Part shown: positions 26,178 through 34,973 of the stretch, piece after piece
Layout: each line of letters starts with the position of its first letter
Position numbering within the stretch: the first letter of the stretch is position 1
From: Luteitalea sp. TBR-22
GTDB lineage: Bacteria; Acidobacteriota; Vicinamibacteria; Vicinamibacterales; Vicinamibacteraceae
DNA length: 64,000 nt
NCBI RefSeq assembly: GCF_016865485.1
Contig: NZ_AP024452.1
Location: forward strand, 3,308,501-3,372,500
Direction: 5' to 3'
The notes under the pieces: generated by a model
Database searches by the model: none
Seen by the model: only the letters and a program-made list of their open reading frames with translations
What the model was told of the DNA's origin: nothing
Translations under genes and position numbers: made by a program

Positions 26178-26705
26178 TCACTCGTCGTAGGGCAGCACCG
26201 CGTGCACGGTGGTGTCGCCGAGCCTGGCCCTGCCATCGAGAAACGTCAGCTCGACCAGGAACGCACACGCGACGATTTCCGCCCCCAGGCCCCGCACCAG
26301 GTCGATGGTCGCTCGCGCCGTCCCGCCGGTGGCGAGCAGGTCGTCCACGATGAGGACGCGCTGCCCCGCGCCGACCGCATCGGCGTGGATCTCGAGCGCG
26401 TCCGAGCCGTACTCGAGGTCGTACGACACCCGCACGCTCTGCGCCGGCAGCTTGCCCGGCTTGCGGACCGGCACGAACCCGGCGCCAAGCCGATCGGCCA
26501 ACGCGGCGCCGAAGATGAAGCCGCGGCTCTCCATGCCCACCACGAGGTCGACCGGCGTGTCGGTGAAGGGCGCGGCCATCGCGTCGAGGGCCAGCCGCAG
26601 GCCTTCCGGATCGCGTAGCAGCGTGGTGATGTCGTAGAACAGGATGCCCGGCTTGGGAAAGTCGGGCACGTGGCGGATCTTGCCTTTGAGCAGTTCGGTC
26701 GTCAT
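26178..26705 (-). CDS. apt: adenine phosphoribosyltransferase
   Basis: The 175-residue protein converts adenine and PRPP to AMP in purine salvage. It shows FPKPGILFYDITTLLRDP, the ESRGFIFGAALA loop, VRKPGKLP, and the PRPP-binding motif VLIVDDLLATGGTA near residue 117. Length and motif order match Apt. No clear Shine-Dalgarno sequence precedes the ATG. The acylphosphatase gene lies upstream on the same strand. Confidence 0.95.
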   Translation of the reverse strand: MTTELLKGKIRHVPDFPKPGILFYDITTLLRDPEGLRLALDAMAAPFTDTPVDLVVGMESRGFIFGAALADRLGAGFVPVRKPGKLPAQSVRVSYDLEYGSDALEIHADAVGAGQRVLIVDDLLATGGTARATIDLVRGLGAEIVACAFLVELTFLDGRARLGDTTVHAVLPYDE

Positions 26706-26759
26706 GTGATGTGTGAGTCATGGCCGTCGGGCGTCCCCCGACGGGTCCTGCACCGGCCT

Positions 26760-27029
26760 TCAGGCGATCCGGAAGCCCGTGGCGCCGGTCGGCACCACGT
26801 CCTCGGTCGCCACTTCGTCAACCCGCGACATCGGCGGGCCCTGCCACAGCTTCCACTCGAGCCGCCGCAGCGCCTCGACGTCCCCCTCCGCCTGGACTTC
26901 CACCGATCCGTCGGGGAGGTTCTTCACCCAGCCGTCGAGGCCCTCCGACCGCGCCGCATCGGCGACGAAGGCGCGGAAGCCGACCCCCTGCACACGGCCC
27001 GAGACGATCACGTGCATCGCGCGGAGCAT
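26760..27029 (-). CDS. acyP: acylphosphatase
   Basis: The 89-residue protein contains the phosphate-binding loop GRVQGVGFR, with the catalytic Arg, and the VKNLPDGSVEV segment carrying the catalytic Asn. It hydrolyses acyl phosphates. An in-frame Met four codons later (MHVIV) is an equally good start. It begins four bases after the stop of the large propeller gene. Confidence 0.9.
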   Translation of the reverse strand: MLRAMHVIVSGRVQGVGFRAFVADAARSEGLDGWVKNLPDGSVEVQAEGDVEALRRLEWKLWQGPPMSRVDEVATEDVVPTGATGFRIA

Positions 27030-27033
27030 GTGA

Positions 27034-30000
27034 TCACCAGAACCGCGTGCTCGTCCGCTCGTTGGCGGCAGCCGCCTCGAGGTCGGCCACCGAGGTGCCC
27101 ATCCTGGCGACCTCCTCGATGGTCGGCACGGCCGTCGTCACCGGCGGCAACTTGCGCGAGGCGAGCGTCGCGTTGAAGGCGGCCACCTCGCCGGCGACCA
27201 GGGCCTCGACGCGTGCCAACGCCTGGGTCAGCCGCCCCGACAGTTCCTGGTGCACCTTGACGCTCTGCGCGGTCGGCGCGCCGTCGCCGGCCTCGACCAC
27301 CCCCTGCAGCGCTGCCAGCTTGTTGTTCAACTTGATCGGATAGTTCAGCGGGTCCTGGCTGCTGCGATTGCGGTACTGGTAGATCTCGCCTTCGATCCCG
27401 GTCAGTTGCGCGGTCAGCGCGTCTGCCGCGGACTTCAGCTCGCCGTTGGCCTTGACGCGCTCCTCCACCTGTCGCTTGATGTGGCGGAGGCGGAGCACCG
27501 CCTCGTTGGCGGCGTTGACCTCGCCGTTGATCCTCGCCGCCAGCGCGTACTGCGCCTGCAGATCGGCCATCGTCGCTCGGCTGCGCGGGTCGGCCGCGAT
27601 CTCGAGCGGTACGGTCTGCGTCTGGCCGTCGGCCGTCACGCGGGCCTGGTACCGGCCCGGCACGACGATCGGCCCAGCGACCCGGCCGGCCCACATGATC
27701 AGTCCCGGGAAGTCACGCGCCGCCTGCACGCGCATGTCCCAGCCGAAGCGGTTCATCCCGGCCTTCCCCGTGACGCGCGCCGGAGGCGGACCGAAGCCCT
27801 CGTCGTCGTCGCCGCCGCCGGCTGCGGCATCCGGCTTCGGCGCCTCGTTCTTCAACGTGCGCAGCACCTTGCCCTGTGCGTCGAGGATCTCGATCGTCAC
27901 GGCCTTCGCGTCGGCCTTCAGGAGGTAGTCGATCGGCAGGCTGCCATCGACGCGACGCGTCGCCACGCCGGGCGTGAACACGTGCAGCGCCTTCGAGGTG
28001 AGGTCGGGCGTGAACTGCCGCAGCGCGGCGATGTCGCCAAGGACCCAGAAGGCGCGGCCGTGCGTGCCGATCACCAGGTCGTTGCCCTGGACGACGATGC
28101 CGTGCACCGGGGTGACCGGCAGGTTCAGGCGCAGCGACTCCCAGGTGCCGCCGTTGTCGTAGGAGACGTGGATGCCGTGCTCGGTGCCGAGGTACAGCAT
28201 GCCGGGCTTGACGGCATCCTCGCGGATGACGCGCGCGAAGTCGTCGGCGGGCAGTCCGCCGGTGATCGCGGTCCACGACGCGCCGTAGTCGTCGGTGCGG
28301 AAGACGTACGGGGCGCGGTCGGCCTTCTGATAGCGGTTGGCCGCGAGGTAGGCCGTGCCGGGCTTGTGCGGCGAGGCCTCGATCAGGCTGACGCGGGCGA
28401 AATCCGGCAGCGCCTTCGGCGTCACGTTCTTCCACGACTTGCCGCCATCGCGCGTCACGTGCACCAGGCCATCGTCGCTGCCGGCCCAGACGACGCCGCG
28501 CTCGCGACGCGACGGGGCGATGGTGAAGACCGTCGCGTAGGTCTCGACGCCGGTCTGGTCGAGCGTGATCGGCCCGCCCGACGGCCCGAGCGTCGCCGGA
28601 TCGTGACGCGTGAGGTCCGGGCTGATCCGCTCCCACGTCTCGCCGTTGGTCACGCTCCGCCAGACGTGCTGCGATCCGGCGTAGAGCACGCCCTTCTCGA
28701 TCGGCGAGAAGACGATCGGGTAGGTCCACTGGAAGCGCTCGGTGATGTCACCGGCCGAGTACCCCATCGGGTTGTCCGGCCAGATGTTCACCGCGCGCGT
28801 CACCCTGGTGCGGCGATCGTAGCGCGTCAACATGCCGCCGTAGCTGCCGGCGAAGAACTCGTCCGGGTTGGTCGGCGACTGCGCGATGTAGCCGCTCTCG
28901 CCGCCGCCCACCGGGTAGAAGTCCGAGGCCGGTCCGGTGCTCGGGATGCAGGCGGTGGTGTTGTCCTGCTGCGCCCCGCAGATCATGTACGGCGTGTCGG
29001 AGGTGGTGAACGCGTTGTAGAACTGCGCGGTCGGGTACTGCTGCCCCGTCCACGACTGCCCGCCGTTGATCGAGACGTTGGCCCCGCCATCATTGGCCTC
29101 GATCATGCGGGCCGGGTTGTCGGGAGCAATCCACAGGTCGTGGTTGTCGCCGTGCGGCACCCGAATCGGCTTGAAGCTCTTCCCGCCGTCGACCGACTTG
29201 TGGAAGCCGACGTTGAGCACGTACACGGTGTCGCGGGCCTTCGGGTCGGCGTACACGCGGGTGTAGTAGAAGGCGCGCTGCCGGATGTTGCGATCCTCAC
29301 TCACCCGCTTCCAGTTCAAGCCGCCATCGTCGGTCGAGAACAGGCCGCCGTCGGCGGCTTCGATGATCGCGTACACGCGGTTGCCGTCGGCGCCAGACAC
29401 CGAGACGCCGATCTTGCCGAGCAGGCCGGTCGGCAGGCCCGGACGACGCGAGATCTCGGTCCACGTGGCGCCGCCATCGAAGGACTTGAAGAGGCCGCTG
29501 CCGGGTCCGCCGCTCGACAGCGAATGCGGGGTGCGGAACACCTCCCAGAGCGAGGCGTAGAGCACGTCGGGATTGGTCGGGTCGACCACGAGGTCGACCG
29601 CGCCGGTGCCCTCGTCGCGGAAGAGCACCTTCGTCCACGACTTGCCGCCGTCGGTCGACCTGTAGACGCCGCGGTCCGGGGTCCTCGCATACGGCTCACC
29701 GAGGGCGGCGACCCAGACGACGTCAGGGTTGGTCGGGTGGACGCGAATCCGGCCGATGGCACGGGTCTGGGCGAGACCGACGTGGACGAACGTTTTGCCG
29801 CCGTCCGTCGAGCGGTAGACGCCGTCGCCCTGGATGATGTTGCCGCGCAGCTGTACCTCGCCGAAGCCCACGTAGACGACGTCCGGGTTCGACGGAGCAA
29901 CCGCGACGGCCCCGACCGACGAGGTCTTGAACTGCCCATCGCCGACGGCACTCCAGGTGAGGCCGCCGTCGGTGGTCTTCCAGAGCCCGCCACCGGTCGC

Positions 30001-30252
30001 GCCGAAGTAGTACTCCTGCGGTCGCGCGGCACTGCCGATGGCGGTGATGGACCGTCCGCCGCGCGCTGGACCGACGTTGCGCCACTTGAGCGTGGACAGG
30101 ACGGCCAGCCCCTTCGGCGCGGGCGTCGGCGCCGCGTTGGCGGTCGCTGGCACGGGCGCGGCTGGTGCGGGTTGCCCCCAGGCCGTGCCCGTGAGGGCGA
30201 GGACGCCCACTGCCGCCGCCATGACCTGCCACCCGCGTGATGCTCGCCCCAT
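27034..30252 (-). CDS. secreted sortilin/BNR-type beta-propeller protein
   Basis: The ATG at 30252 follows AAGGAG at six-base spacing. The 1072-residue product has a signal peptide ending near AWGQ, then many propeller blades with Asp-box motifs (STDGGKTF, STDGGKSW, SFDGGATW, SDDGLVHVTRDGGKSW), as in the Vps10/sortilin and glycosyl hydrolase-like families. A C-terminal region of about 300 residues (FGWDMRVQAARDFPG onward) has an Ig-like part and a helical part. Such proteins are abundant in Acidobacteria and Bacteroidetes. The substrate is unknown, and sialidase catalytic residues are not evident. Confidence 0.85.
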   Translation of the reverse strand: MGRASRGWQVMAAAVGVLALTGTAWGQPAPAAPVPATANAAPTPAPKGLAVLSTLKWRNVGPARGGRSITAIGSAARPQEYYFGATGGGLWKTTDGGLTWSAVGDGQFKTSSVGAVAVAPSNPDVVYVGFGEVQLRGNIIQGDGVYRSTDGGKTFVHVGLAQTRAIGRIRVHPTNPDVVWVAALGEPYARTPDRGVYRSTDGGKSWTKVLFRDEGTGAVDLVVDPTNPDVLYASLWEVFRTPHSLSSGGPGSGLFKSFDGGATWTEISRRPGLPTGLLGKIGVSVSGADGNRVYAIIEAADGGLFSTDDGGLNWKRVSEDRNIRQRAFYYTRVYADPKARDTVYVLNVGFHKSVDGGKSFKPIRVPHGDNHDLWIAPDNPARMIEANDGGANVSINGGQSWTGQQYPTAQFYNAFTTSDTPYMICGAQQDNTTACIPSTGPASDFYPVGGGESGYIAQSPTNPDEFFAGSYGGMLTRYDRRTRVTRAVNIWPDNPMGYSAGDITERFQWTYPIVFSPIEKGVLYAGSQHVWRSVTNGETWERISPDLTRHDPATLGPSGGPITLDQTGVETYATVFTIAPSRRERGVVWAGSDDGLVHVTRDGGKSWKNVTPKALPDFARVSLIEASPHKPGTAYLAANRYQKADRAPYVFRTDDYGASWTAITGGLPADDFARVIREDAVKPGMLYLGTEHGIHVSYDNGGTWESLRLNLPVTPVHGIVVQGNDLVIGTHGRAFWVLGDIAALRQFTPDLTSKALHVFTPGVATRRVDGSLPIDYLLKADAKAVTIEILDAQGKVLRTLKNEAPKPDAAAGGGDDDEGFGPPPARVTGKAGMNRFGWDMRVQAARDFPGLIMWAGRVAGPIVVPGRYQARVTADGQTQTVPLEIAADPRSRATMADLQAQYALAARINGEVNAANEAVLRLRHIKRQVEERVKANGELKSAADALTAQLTGIEGEIYQYRNRSSQDPLNYPIKLNNKLAALQGVVEAGDGAPTAQSVKVHQELSGRLTQALARVEALVAGEVAAFNATLASRKLPPVTTAVPTIEEVARMGTSVADLEAAAANERTSTRFW

Positions 30253-30489
30253 GCTCTGCTCCTTGACCCGCACGGCCCGCCCGGCGTGGCGCGATGCCCG
30301 CCGGTAAAACGCCTAATGCTAGCAGGACCGACGTCTCCACTCGGCCCGCCGCTCGCGGTCTCGGCTGCCCCGTGGGGCGCGGTCAGGATGGCAGGATCTG
30401 CCACGCGTCGGGGGCGACCCGGTGCGCACTTTCTGCCACCAGAGAGGCGTCCCGCGCACATTTCACGCGCAACCGCAGCGACGTCGAAC

Positions 30490-30505
30490 TGGCCCGTGCC
30501 TTGCG
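30490..30505 (+). promoter_or_regulatory. sigma-54 promoter upstream of the phospholipase A2-like gene
   Basis: TGGCCCGTGCCTTGCG has intact TGGC and TTGC boxes with the GG and GC ten bases apart. The start would fall near 30517, giving a 66-base leader that contains the hairpin 30548-30569. The 330-base gap 30253-30582 holds this promoter and hairpin; nothing else convincing is seen in it. Confidence 0.65.
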
Positions 30506-30547
30506 AAGAAGGATGACGGACGTTCAGGGAGGTTGGCCCGCTCCGTG

Positions 30548-30569
30548 CCCGCCGGCGAGGTCCGGCGGG
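30548..30569 (+). promoter_or_regulatory. 5' leader hairpin before the phospholipase A2-like gene
   Basis: CCCGCCGG and CCGGCGGG form a perfect eight-base stem around CGAGGT, ending one base before the GGAGGG-type Shine-Dalgarno region. It may stabilise the leader or limit translation. Confidence 0.45.
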
Positions 30570-30582
30570 AGGGAGGCGTCCG

Positions 30583-31905
30583 ATGTGTCGACACTCGCAG
30601 GCGGTGCTGACCGCCCTGCTCCTGCTCGTGCCCGGTGTGAGCCTGGCGCAGAGCGTCAACATGGGCACGACATTCCACGGCCTGGAGGCGCGGGCGCGCC
30701 GGGTCGTGGCCACCTTCCCGGAGGGCAGCGTGGAGGTACGGCGCGGGGAGGGCCAGGCCATCGAGGCGGTCTTCCGGTCGCGGGCCGGGCGTGACGAAGG
30801 AGGGCTGACGCTGGCCGCCGGATCCCGGCGGGTGCAGTGGCGGCAGTCGAGCGGCGCGTCATCGGAGTTTCCGCTGCCCGACCAGGCGACGGTGAGCCTG
30901 GACTGGGCGGCCCACCAACTCCATGCGCTCCACGAGGACGAGCAGGCCGCCCGCGCCGACGGTCGGGCCATCGAGGTGGCCGGCGACGATGGGGCGTGGG
31001 ATGGCCACCTGCGGCGAAGCCGGGCGGCCCTGGGGCGCGGCGTGTCGAGCGGGCAACTCGCCGCGCGGGTGCAGGAGGTGGAGACGACGTTCGACGAGGT
31101 GATCGTGCGGGCGTCGATCGACCGGCACGAACGGCGACCGGCGGGCGGCAAGCGCATCGACTACTCGCGCTTCACGGCCGCCATCCGCGATGCGCGCACC
31201 GGCGCCCCGCGCGGGTTCGTTCGCTGGTTCGACACGGCGCAGGTGCTCACGTGGAAGATCGAGGGCGGCAGCCAGGGCGTGGTGCTGCCGGAGCGCCTCC
31301 GCGGCGGCTGGACGTTCACGCCCACGATGGGGTGGGCCAACGTGCAGGCGTATCAGTTCGCCACCGGGGCGGCGAGCACGCTCGACGCGGTCACGCCGAT
31401 GGCCGCGCGCCACGAGGCCGCTCCTCCCGCGGCGCCGGTGCCGTTCATGCTGGTCGCTCGCGCCGTCGCGCCGGTGCCGGCGCTGGCGGCCGGCCTGGTG
31501 GGCGCACGCACGCGCGAGGTGGTCTCGGACGTGCTCGGCGATCTCTCCCAGCGCTGGTGGGCGATCGCGGGCGCGGCCGGCGCCGTGCGGAACGAACCGG
31601 GGTGCGACAACCTGCACTGGCTCGACGGGTCGATATTCCGGGCCTGCTGTGACGTGCACGACAAGTGCTACGAGACCAACGGCTGCAGCTCGAGCAGTTG
31701 GTGGTGGCCGTTCTCCGGCTCGTGGTCATGCCAGCGCTGCAACGCGCAAGTGGTCTACTGCTTCTGTACCGTGAGCAATCCCGCGTACTGTGGGGGCGGC
31801 GGCTCCGGTAGCAGCGGCGGCGACGGCGGGGCGAGCGGCGGCGGGTGCACGTCGGTGGCCGGCGGCTTCTGTCCTGTCGAATGCCAGTCCTGTCAGGCCC
31901 ATTGA
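30583..31905 (+). CDS. secreted protein with phospholipase A2-like C-terminal domain
   Basis: The 440-residue protein has a signal peptide (ALLLLVPGVSLAQS), an unrecognised N-terminal region of about 300 residues, and a Cys-rich C-terminal domain. Residues 341-368 contain CCDVHDKCYETNGC, a strong match to the phospholipase A2 active site CCxxHDxCxxC, with His359 as catalytic base and Asp360 as calcium ligand. The usual calcium loop is not clear upstream, so activity is not certain. A Gly/Ser linker and a second Cys cluster end the protein. GGAGG precedes the ATG. A small membrane protein gene follows after 15 bases. Confidence 0.8.
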   Translation: MCRHSQAVLTALLLLVPGVSLAQSVNMGTTFHGLEARARRVVATFPEGSVEVRRGEGQAIEAVFRSRAGRDEGGLTLAAGSRRVQWRQSSGASSEFPLPDQATVSLDWAAHQLHALHEDEQAARADGRAIEVAGDDGAWDGHLRRSRAALGRGVSSGQLAARVQEVETTFDEVIVRASIDRHERRPAGGKRIDYSRFTAAIRDARTGAPRGFVRWFDTAQVLTWKIEGGSQGVVLPERLRGGWTFTPTMGWANVQAYQFATGAASTLDAVTPMAARHEAAPPAAPVPFMLVARAVAPVPALAAGLVGARTREVVSDVLGDLSQRWWAIAGAAGAVRNEPGCDNLHWLDGSIFRACCDVHDKCYETNGCSSSSWWWPFSGSWSCQRCNAQVVYCFCTVSNPAYCGGGGSGSSGGDGGASGGGCTSVAGGFCPVECQSCQAH

Positions 31906-31920
31906 CGTTCCTGCGGAGGC

Positions 31921-32295
31921 ATGCGCATGCGCCCTGGTTCGCGTTCCGTGTTCATCACCGCGCTGGTGATCCTCGCCCTCGGACCGGTCGTGCTCGGCCT
32001 CGACTGGCGCGGCCATGAAACGAGCCCTGGCGTATGGCGCGATGGGGTGGCCTTGTGGCGATGGGGAGTCCTGGCAGGACTGCTGATGATCGGCGGCGCA
32101 CTGATGGCACGGGCGCTCCCCTCGCCTGGGGCGCGGCTCCTGGTCATCCTGCCGCTCCTGGGCTGGTGCGGCTGGATGCTCCGCTCGAGTGCGCTCGGCC
32201 CGTTGGCGTGGCTCATCTACTCGCTGCCGCTGCTGGTCACCTGGCTGGGCGGGACGATGCTTGGCGATGCGTGGCGGCGCTGGCACGCCCCGTGA
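31921..32295 (+). CDS. small integral membrane protein of unknown function
   Basis: The 124-residue product has about four hydrophobic segments (ITALVILALGPVVLGL, WGVLAGLLMIGGALMA, LLVILPLLGWCGWML, LIYSLPLLVTWLGG). No family is recognised. The 15-base spacing suggests that it is translated with the phospholipase A2-like gene; it could act as an immunity or transport partner, but there is no direct evidence. Confidence 0.65.
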   Translation: MRMRPGSRSVFITALVILALGPVVLGLDWRGHETSPGVWRDGVALWRWGVLAGLLMIGGALMARALPSPGARLLVILPLLGWCGWMLRSSALGPLAWLIYSLPLLVTWLGGTMLGDAWRRWHAP

Positions 32296-32308
32296 AGCAC
32301 ACCAGGGC

Positions 32309-32503
32309 ATGAGCAAGAACAACAACGTCAACCCGGGTCAGTACAAGGTCGCCGGCCGCGAGCGGCCGGGCGCCGACGTCGTGACCAGCGAGCACAAGGC
32401 GCGACTGGCGCAGGCCCGACCGGATCCGAAGGCCGGGGCCGGCGCTCGCACCGGCCCCGCCGCGGCGGTCACATCGCGGACGACCAGGAAGGCAGGGCGC
32501 TGA
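32309..32503 (+). CDS. small basic hypothetical protein
   Basis: The 64-residue frame begins MSKNNNVNPGQYKVAGRERPG and is rich in Lys, Arg and Ala. It starts 13 bases after the membrane protein stop, and its codon use resembles nearby genes. The N-terminal Asn-rich segment followed by a charged helix looks like a real small protein, but no function can be given. It ends before the hairpin at 32526. Confidence 0.55.
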   Translation: MSKNNNVNPGQYKVAGRERPGADVVTSEHKARLAQARPDPKAGAGARTGPAAAVTSRTTRKAGR

Positions 32504-32525
32504 GCTCGCCCATGACCTCGTGAAC

Positions 32526-32562
32526 GTCGGCTCGGGTCTCGAATACCGAGGCCTGAGCCGAC
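32526..32562. terminator. hairpin between convergent genes
   Basis: GTCGGCTC and GAGCCGAC pair perfectly, and an inner CTCG/CGAG stem strengthens the fold. It lies between the plus-strand small gene and the minus-strand baeRF gene, so it may serve both. Confidence 0.55.
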
Positions 32563-32566
32563 ATGC

Positions 32567-33688
32567 CTAGACTCTGTACCTCAGGAACGCCCCGACGCCG
32601 CTGGCGGGCTCGAGCAGCGAGCCGTCCTCGATGAAGCGCACGCCAGCGCTGGTGCGACGGGCCTCGGTCACCAGCGCCTCGACCAGTGATTCGTCCGGAG
32701 GACTGCGCTGTTGGACGGGCACCGAGTCGGACGCCTCTGCCGACGAATGATCGGCGGCTGGTGCTGCTGGTGCCGCCGGCACCAGCAGCAGGTCGACCTG
32801 TCCGCGGTCGAGGGCGGCCCGCACCCCGGTGACGCCGACGGTGGCAAGTCCTCGCGACCGGTAGGCATCGAGCAGGGCATCGACCACCTCGCGGTCGGTC
32901 TCCTCATCCTTGCGGCGGAACCGCTCCAGCGTCGCCTCGAGGATGGCCTGCTCGGGCGAGCCGACGTCGAGGCGCAGCACGTCGATCACCAGTGCATCGA
33001 CGCTCTCGTGCAACTGCTTGCGCAGCAGTGCCGTGGCCTGCGCATCTCCCCCGAGAATGATGGCGCGCACGCCGTCCTCACGGACCACACGCTCGACGGC
33101 GGCCGCCACCTCCTTCATGTGCTTCAGGTGCAGGTCGTCCACGTGCCGCTGGAAGCGCGCCTGTGACCAGCCACCGACACTGACGCGCTGCGTCTTCTCG
33201 TTCTCGATCGTCTCGGCTCGTTGCACCGCGCCGGTGGCGCACACGAACAGCCGGGCCGTGTTGGTGTTGACCACGAGCGCGGCATACGTCGCATACTGCT
33301 CCGCCACTCGCGCCAACGGGAACAGGTGCGGCTCCTCGTCGACATAGAGCAGGTGCCCGGCGAGGGGCGTATCGAGCACGATCGCCTCGAAGAGATCCTC
33401 GCCGCCGTTGCACGAGAACAGGGCCACCGCGCTCGGCGCCGGCGACGGCAGCTGTTCCTGCAGCCATGTGCGGATGCGCGCCTCGTCGCGCGCCAGCGAC
33501 TCGCGGAAGGTCGAGTCGGCCGCATAGGTGGAGCCCGGATCGGCGAAGGCGCGTGCGAGAAAGGCCTCGTGATTCTGCCGGCCGTGCTGGTCGGCCGACA
33601 GGTCGAGGTAGAGGCTCACCACCGGCATCGGCGCAAGCGTGAAACGTGCGAGGCGGTCGATCACGGGGTCGAGCGTGGCGCTGGGCAA
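32567..33688 (-). CDS. baeRF/Vms1-like release-factor-family protein
   Basis: The 373-residue protein has the fold pattern of bacterial eRF1-like (baeRF) proteins: N-terminal PVVSLYLDLSADQHG, a middle VALFSCNGGEDLFEAIVLDTP, then VNTNTARLFVC with VDDLHLKHMKEVAAAVERVV and AIILGGDAQATALL, and a C-terminal L7Ae-like part. The family is related to eRF1/Vms1 and is thought to act on stalled ribosomes or tRNA. A TTG start at 33688 follows AGGAG at seven bases; the first Met lies 19 codons later. A sigma-54-like element lies about 50 bases upstream. Confidence 0.75.
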   Translation of the reverse strand: MPSATLDPVIDRLARFTLAPMPVVSLYLDLSADQHGRQNHEAFLARAFADPGSTYAADSTFRESLARDEARIRTWLQEQLPSPAPSAVALFSCNGGEDLFEAIVLDTPLAGHLLYVDEEPHLFPLARVAEQYATYAALVVNTNTARLFVCATGAVQRAETIENEKTQRVSVGGWSQARFQRHVDDLHLKHMKEVAAAVERVVREDGVRAIILGGDAQATALLRKQLHESVDALVIDVLRLDVGSPEQAILEATLERFRRKDEETDREVVDALLDAYRSRGLATVGVTGVRAALDRGQVDLLLVPAAPAAPAADHSSAEASDSVPVQQRSPPDESLVEALVTEARRTSAGVRFIEDGSLLEPASGVGAFLRYRV

Positions 33689-33738
33689 GGTGCGTCTCCT
33701 GGCTGTGGCGCGCGCGGCGCCGGTCTGCCGCGCAGTCG

Positions 33739-33754
33739 TGCAAGCCCCACGCCG
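33739..33754 (-). promoter_or_regulatory. sigma-54-like promoter upstream of the baeRF gene
   Basis: The minus strand reads CGGCGTGGGGCTTGCA. GG and GC are ten bases apart and the -12 box is TTGCA. The -24 box is CGGC rather than TGGC. The leader would be about 40 bases. Confidence 0.42.
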
Positions 33755-33830
33755 CACGAGACGCCAGAGCGACGTCCGGCGCGCTGCACGGCCAGGGGTC
33801 GGGCGGTACGGCGGTTGCACCCGAGGGGGC

Positions 33831-34061
33831 ATGACCGAAAAGCACACGGGCATCAGCAACCGCGAGACGGCCGAAGTCGAGCAGCAGGAGCGCGAGCGGC
33901 TGCGCCGCCCGGACGACACCGCACGGGACCTGGCCGGGCACGTCGTCTCGGAGAGTCCCGCGGAGGCCAGTGAGGCCGCCGAAGACTCCGCCCGGCCCAA
34001 CCCGGATGGACGTGAAGGCGACCCGCGACGAGGCATCCGGCAGAGCCGTAGCGGCGGCTGA
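33831..34061 (+). CDS. small charged hypothetical protein
   Basis: The 76-residue frame begins MTEKHTGISNRETAEVEQQERER and is very hydrophilic, with Glu, Arg, Asp and Ala dominating, so it is probably disordered. GAGGGGG precedes the ATG. It is convergent with the DUF72 gene, whose stop codon lies two bases away. It is the only candidate gene in the 33689-34062 gap. Confidence 0.5.
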   Translation: MTEKHTGISNRETAEVEQQERERLRRPDDTARDLAGHVVSESPAEASEAAEDSARPNPDGREGDPRRGIRQSRSGG

Positions 34062-34062
34062 C

Positions 34063-34893
34063 TCAGCCCGCAATGAGGCGTTCTCGCAGTCGTACGGCAT
34101 CCTCGGGCGCCTGCGCATCGATGTCGTTGTTGAAGTACGCAAACACGCGGCGACCTGCGTCGAGGTGGGGGCGGAGGAAGTCCGCCCACCCGTCGAGCAC
34201 CGCATCGCCGTAGCGTCCGGCGTACTTCTGCGTGGCCCCGTGGAACCTCAGGTAGAGGGTGTCGCTGGTGACGGCGCGGGCCGCGGCGCCGGTGGGTCCG
34301 CCGGGCATGTCGTGCAGGCACACGCCTACACGGTGGGCGCGCAGCAGCTCCAGCACCTCGTCGGTCACCCCGTGTTCGTGCCTGAACTCGATGACGTGCA
34401 CCAAAGGGCCGACCCGCGGCACGTCGAGTCCGGGCGACCAGGTCGGCAACGCCGCCACGAAGCGCTCCAGGCGATGGAGGTCGGGCATCCATCGCGGTGG
34501 CAACTGATACAGCAGCGGCCCCAGTGCCGGCCCGAGGTGTTCGGCGTGCGCCAGGAGCCGATGGATGGGCTCGTCGGGGTCGCGGAGTCGCTTGATGTGC
34601 GTCAGGTACCGGCTTGCCTTGACGGCGAAGACGAAGCCCGGCGGCACCCGGGCGGCCCAGTTGGCGAACGTCTCCGGAGCAGGCAGGCGGTAGAACGAGT
34701 TGTTGAGCTCGACGGTGTCGAACCGCGTGGCGTACCCCTCGAGCCAGCGGGTCCGCGGCACGCCCGCGGCGTGGAACCGCGCCCGCCAATGGGCGTAGTC
34801 CCATCCGGAGCACCCGACGCGCAGCAGGCCGGCCACGGCAACGTGCGTCGCGAACGGCGTGCCACCTCCAGCACCTGAGCTGTAAGTGATCAC
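34063..34893 (-). CDS. DUF72 (YecE-like) family protein
   Basis: The 276-residue protein shows the DUF72 hallmarks LRVGCSGWDYAHWRARF, FDTVELNNSFYRLP, FVFAVKASRYLTHIKRLRD, LYQLPPRW, and the C-terminal YLRFHGATQKYAGRY and VFAYFNNDIDAQAPEDA. The family has a TIM-barrel-like fold of unknown biochemical role. It is often found beside DNA repair or oxidation-related genes; here its neighbours are the baeRF gene and a hybrid kinase. Confidence 0.92.
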   Translation of the reverse strand: MITYSSGAGGGTPFATHVAVAGLLRVGCSGWDYAHWRARFHAAGVPRTRWLEGYATRFDTVELNNSFYRLPAPETFANWAARVPPGFVFAVKASRYLTHIKRLRDPDEPIHRLLAHAEHLGPALGPLLYQLPPRWMPDLHRLERFVAALPTWSPGLDVPRVGPLVHVIEFRHEHGVTDEVLELLRAHRVGVCLHDMPGGPTGAAARAVTSDTLYLRFHGATQKYAGRYGDAVLDGWADFLRPHLDAGRRVFAYFNNDIDAQAPEDAVRLRERLIAG

Positions 34894-34973
34894 CGACAGA
34901 ACTTGCTGTGCGCCGCCGGCGGATGTCGGTACACTGCCCGTAGCAAGGTTCGCCCACGCATACGGGCCCGCCG

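Noticed and set aside
27250-30240. Plus-strand open frame of nearly 1000 codons opposite the beta-propeller gene
   Set aside because: It is also an antisense shadow with biased composition and no start context; the minus-strand Asp-box repeats are unmistakable.
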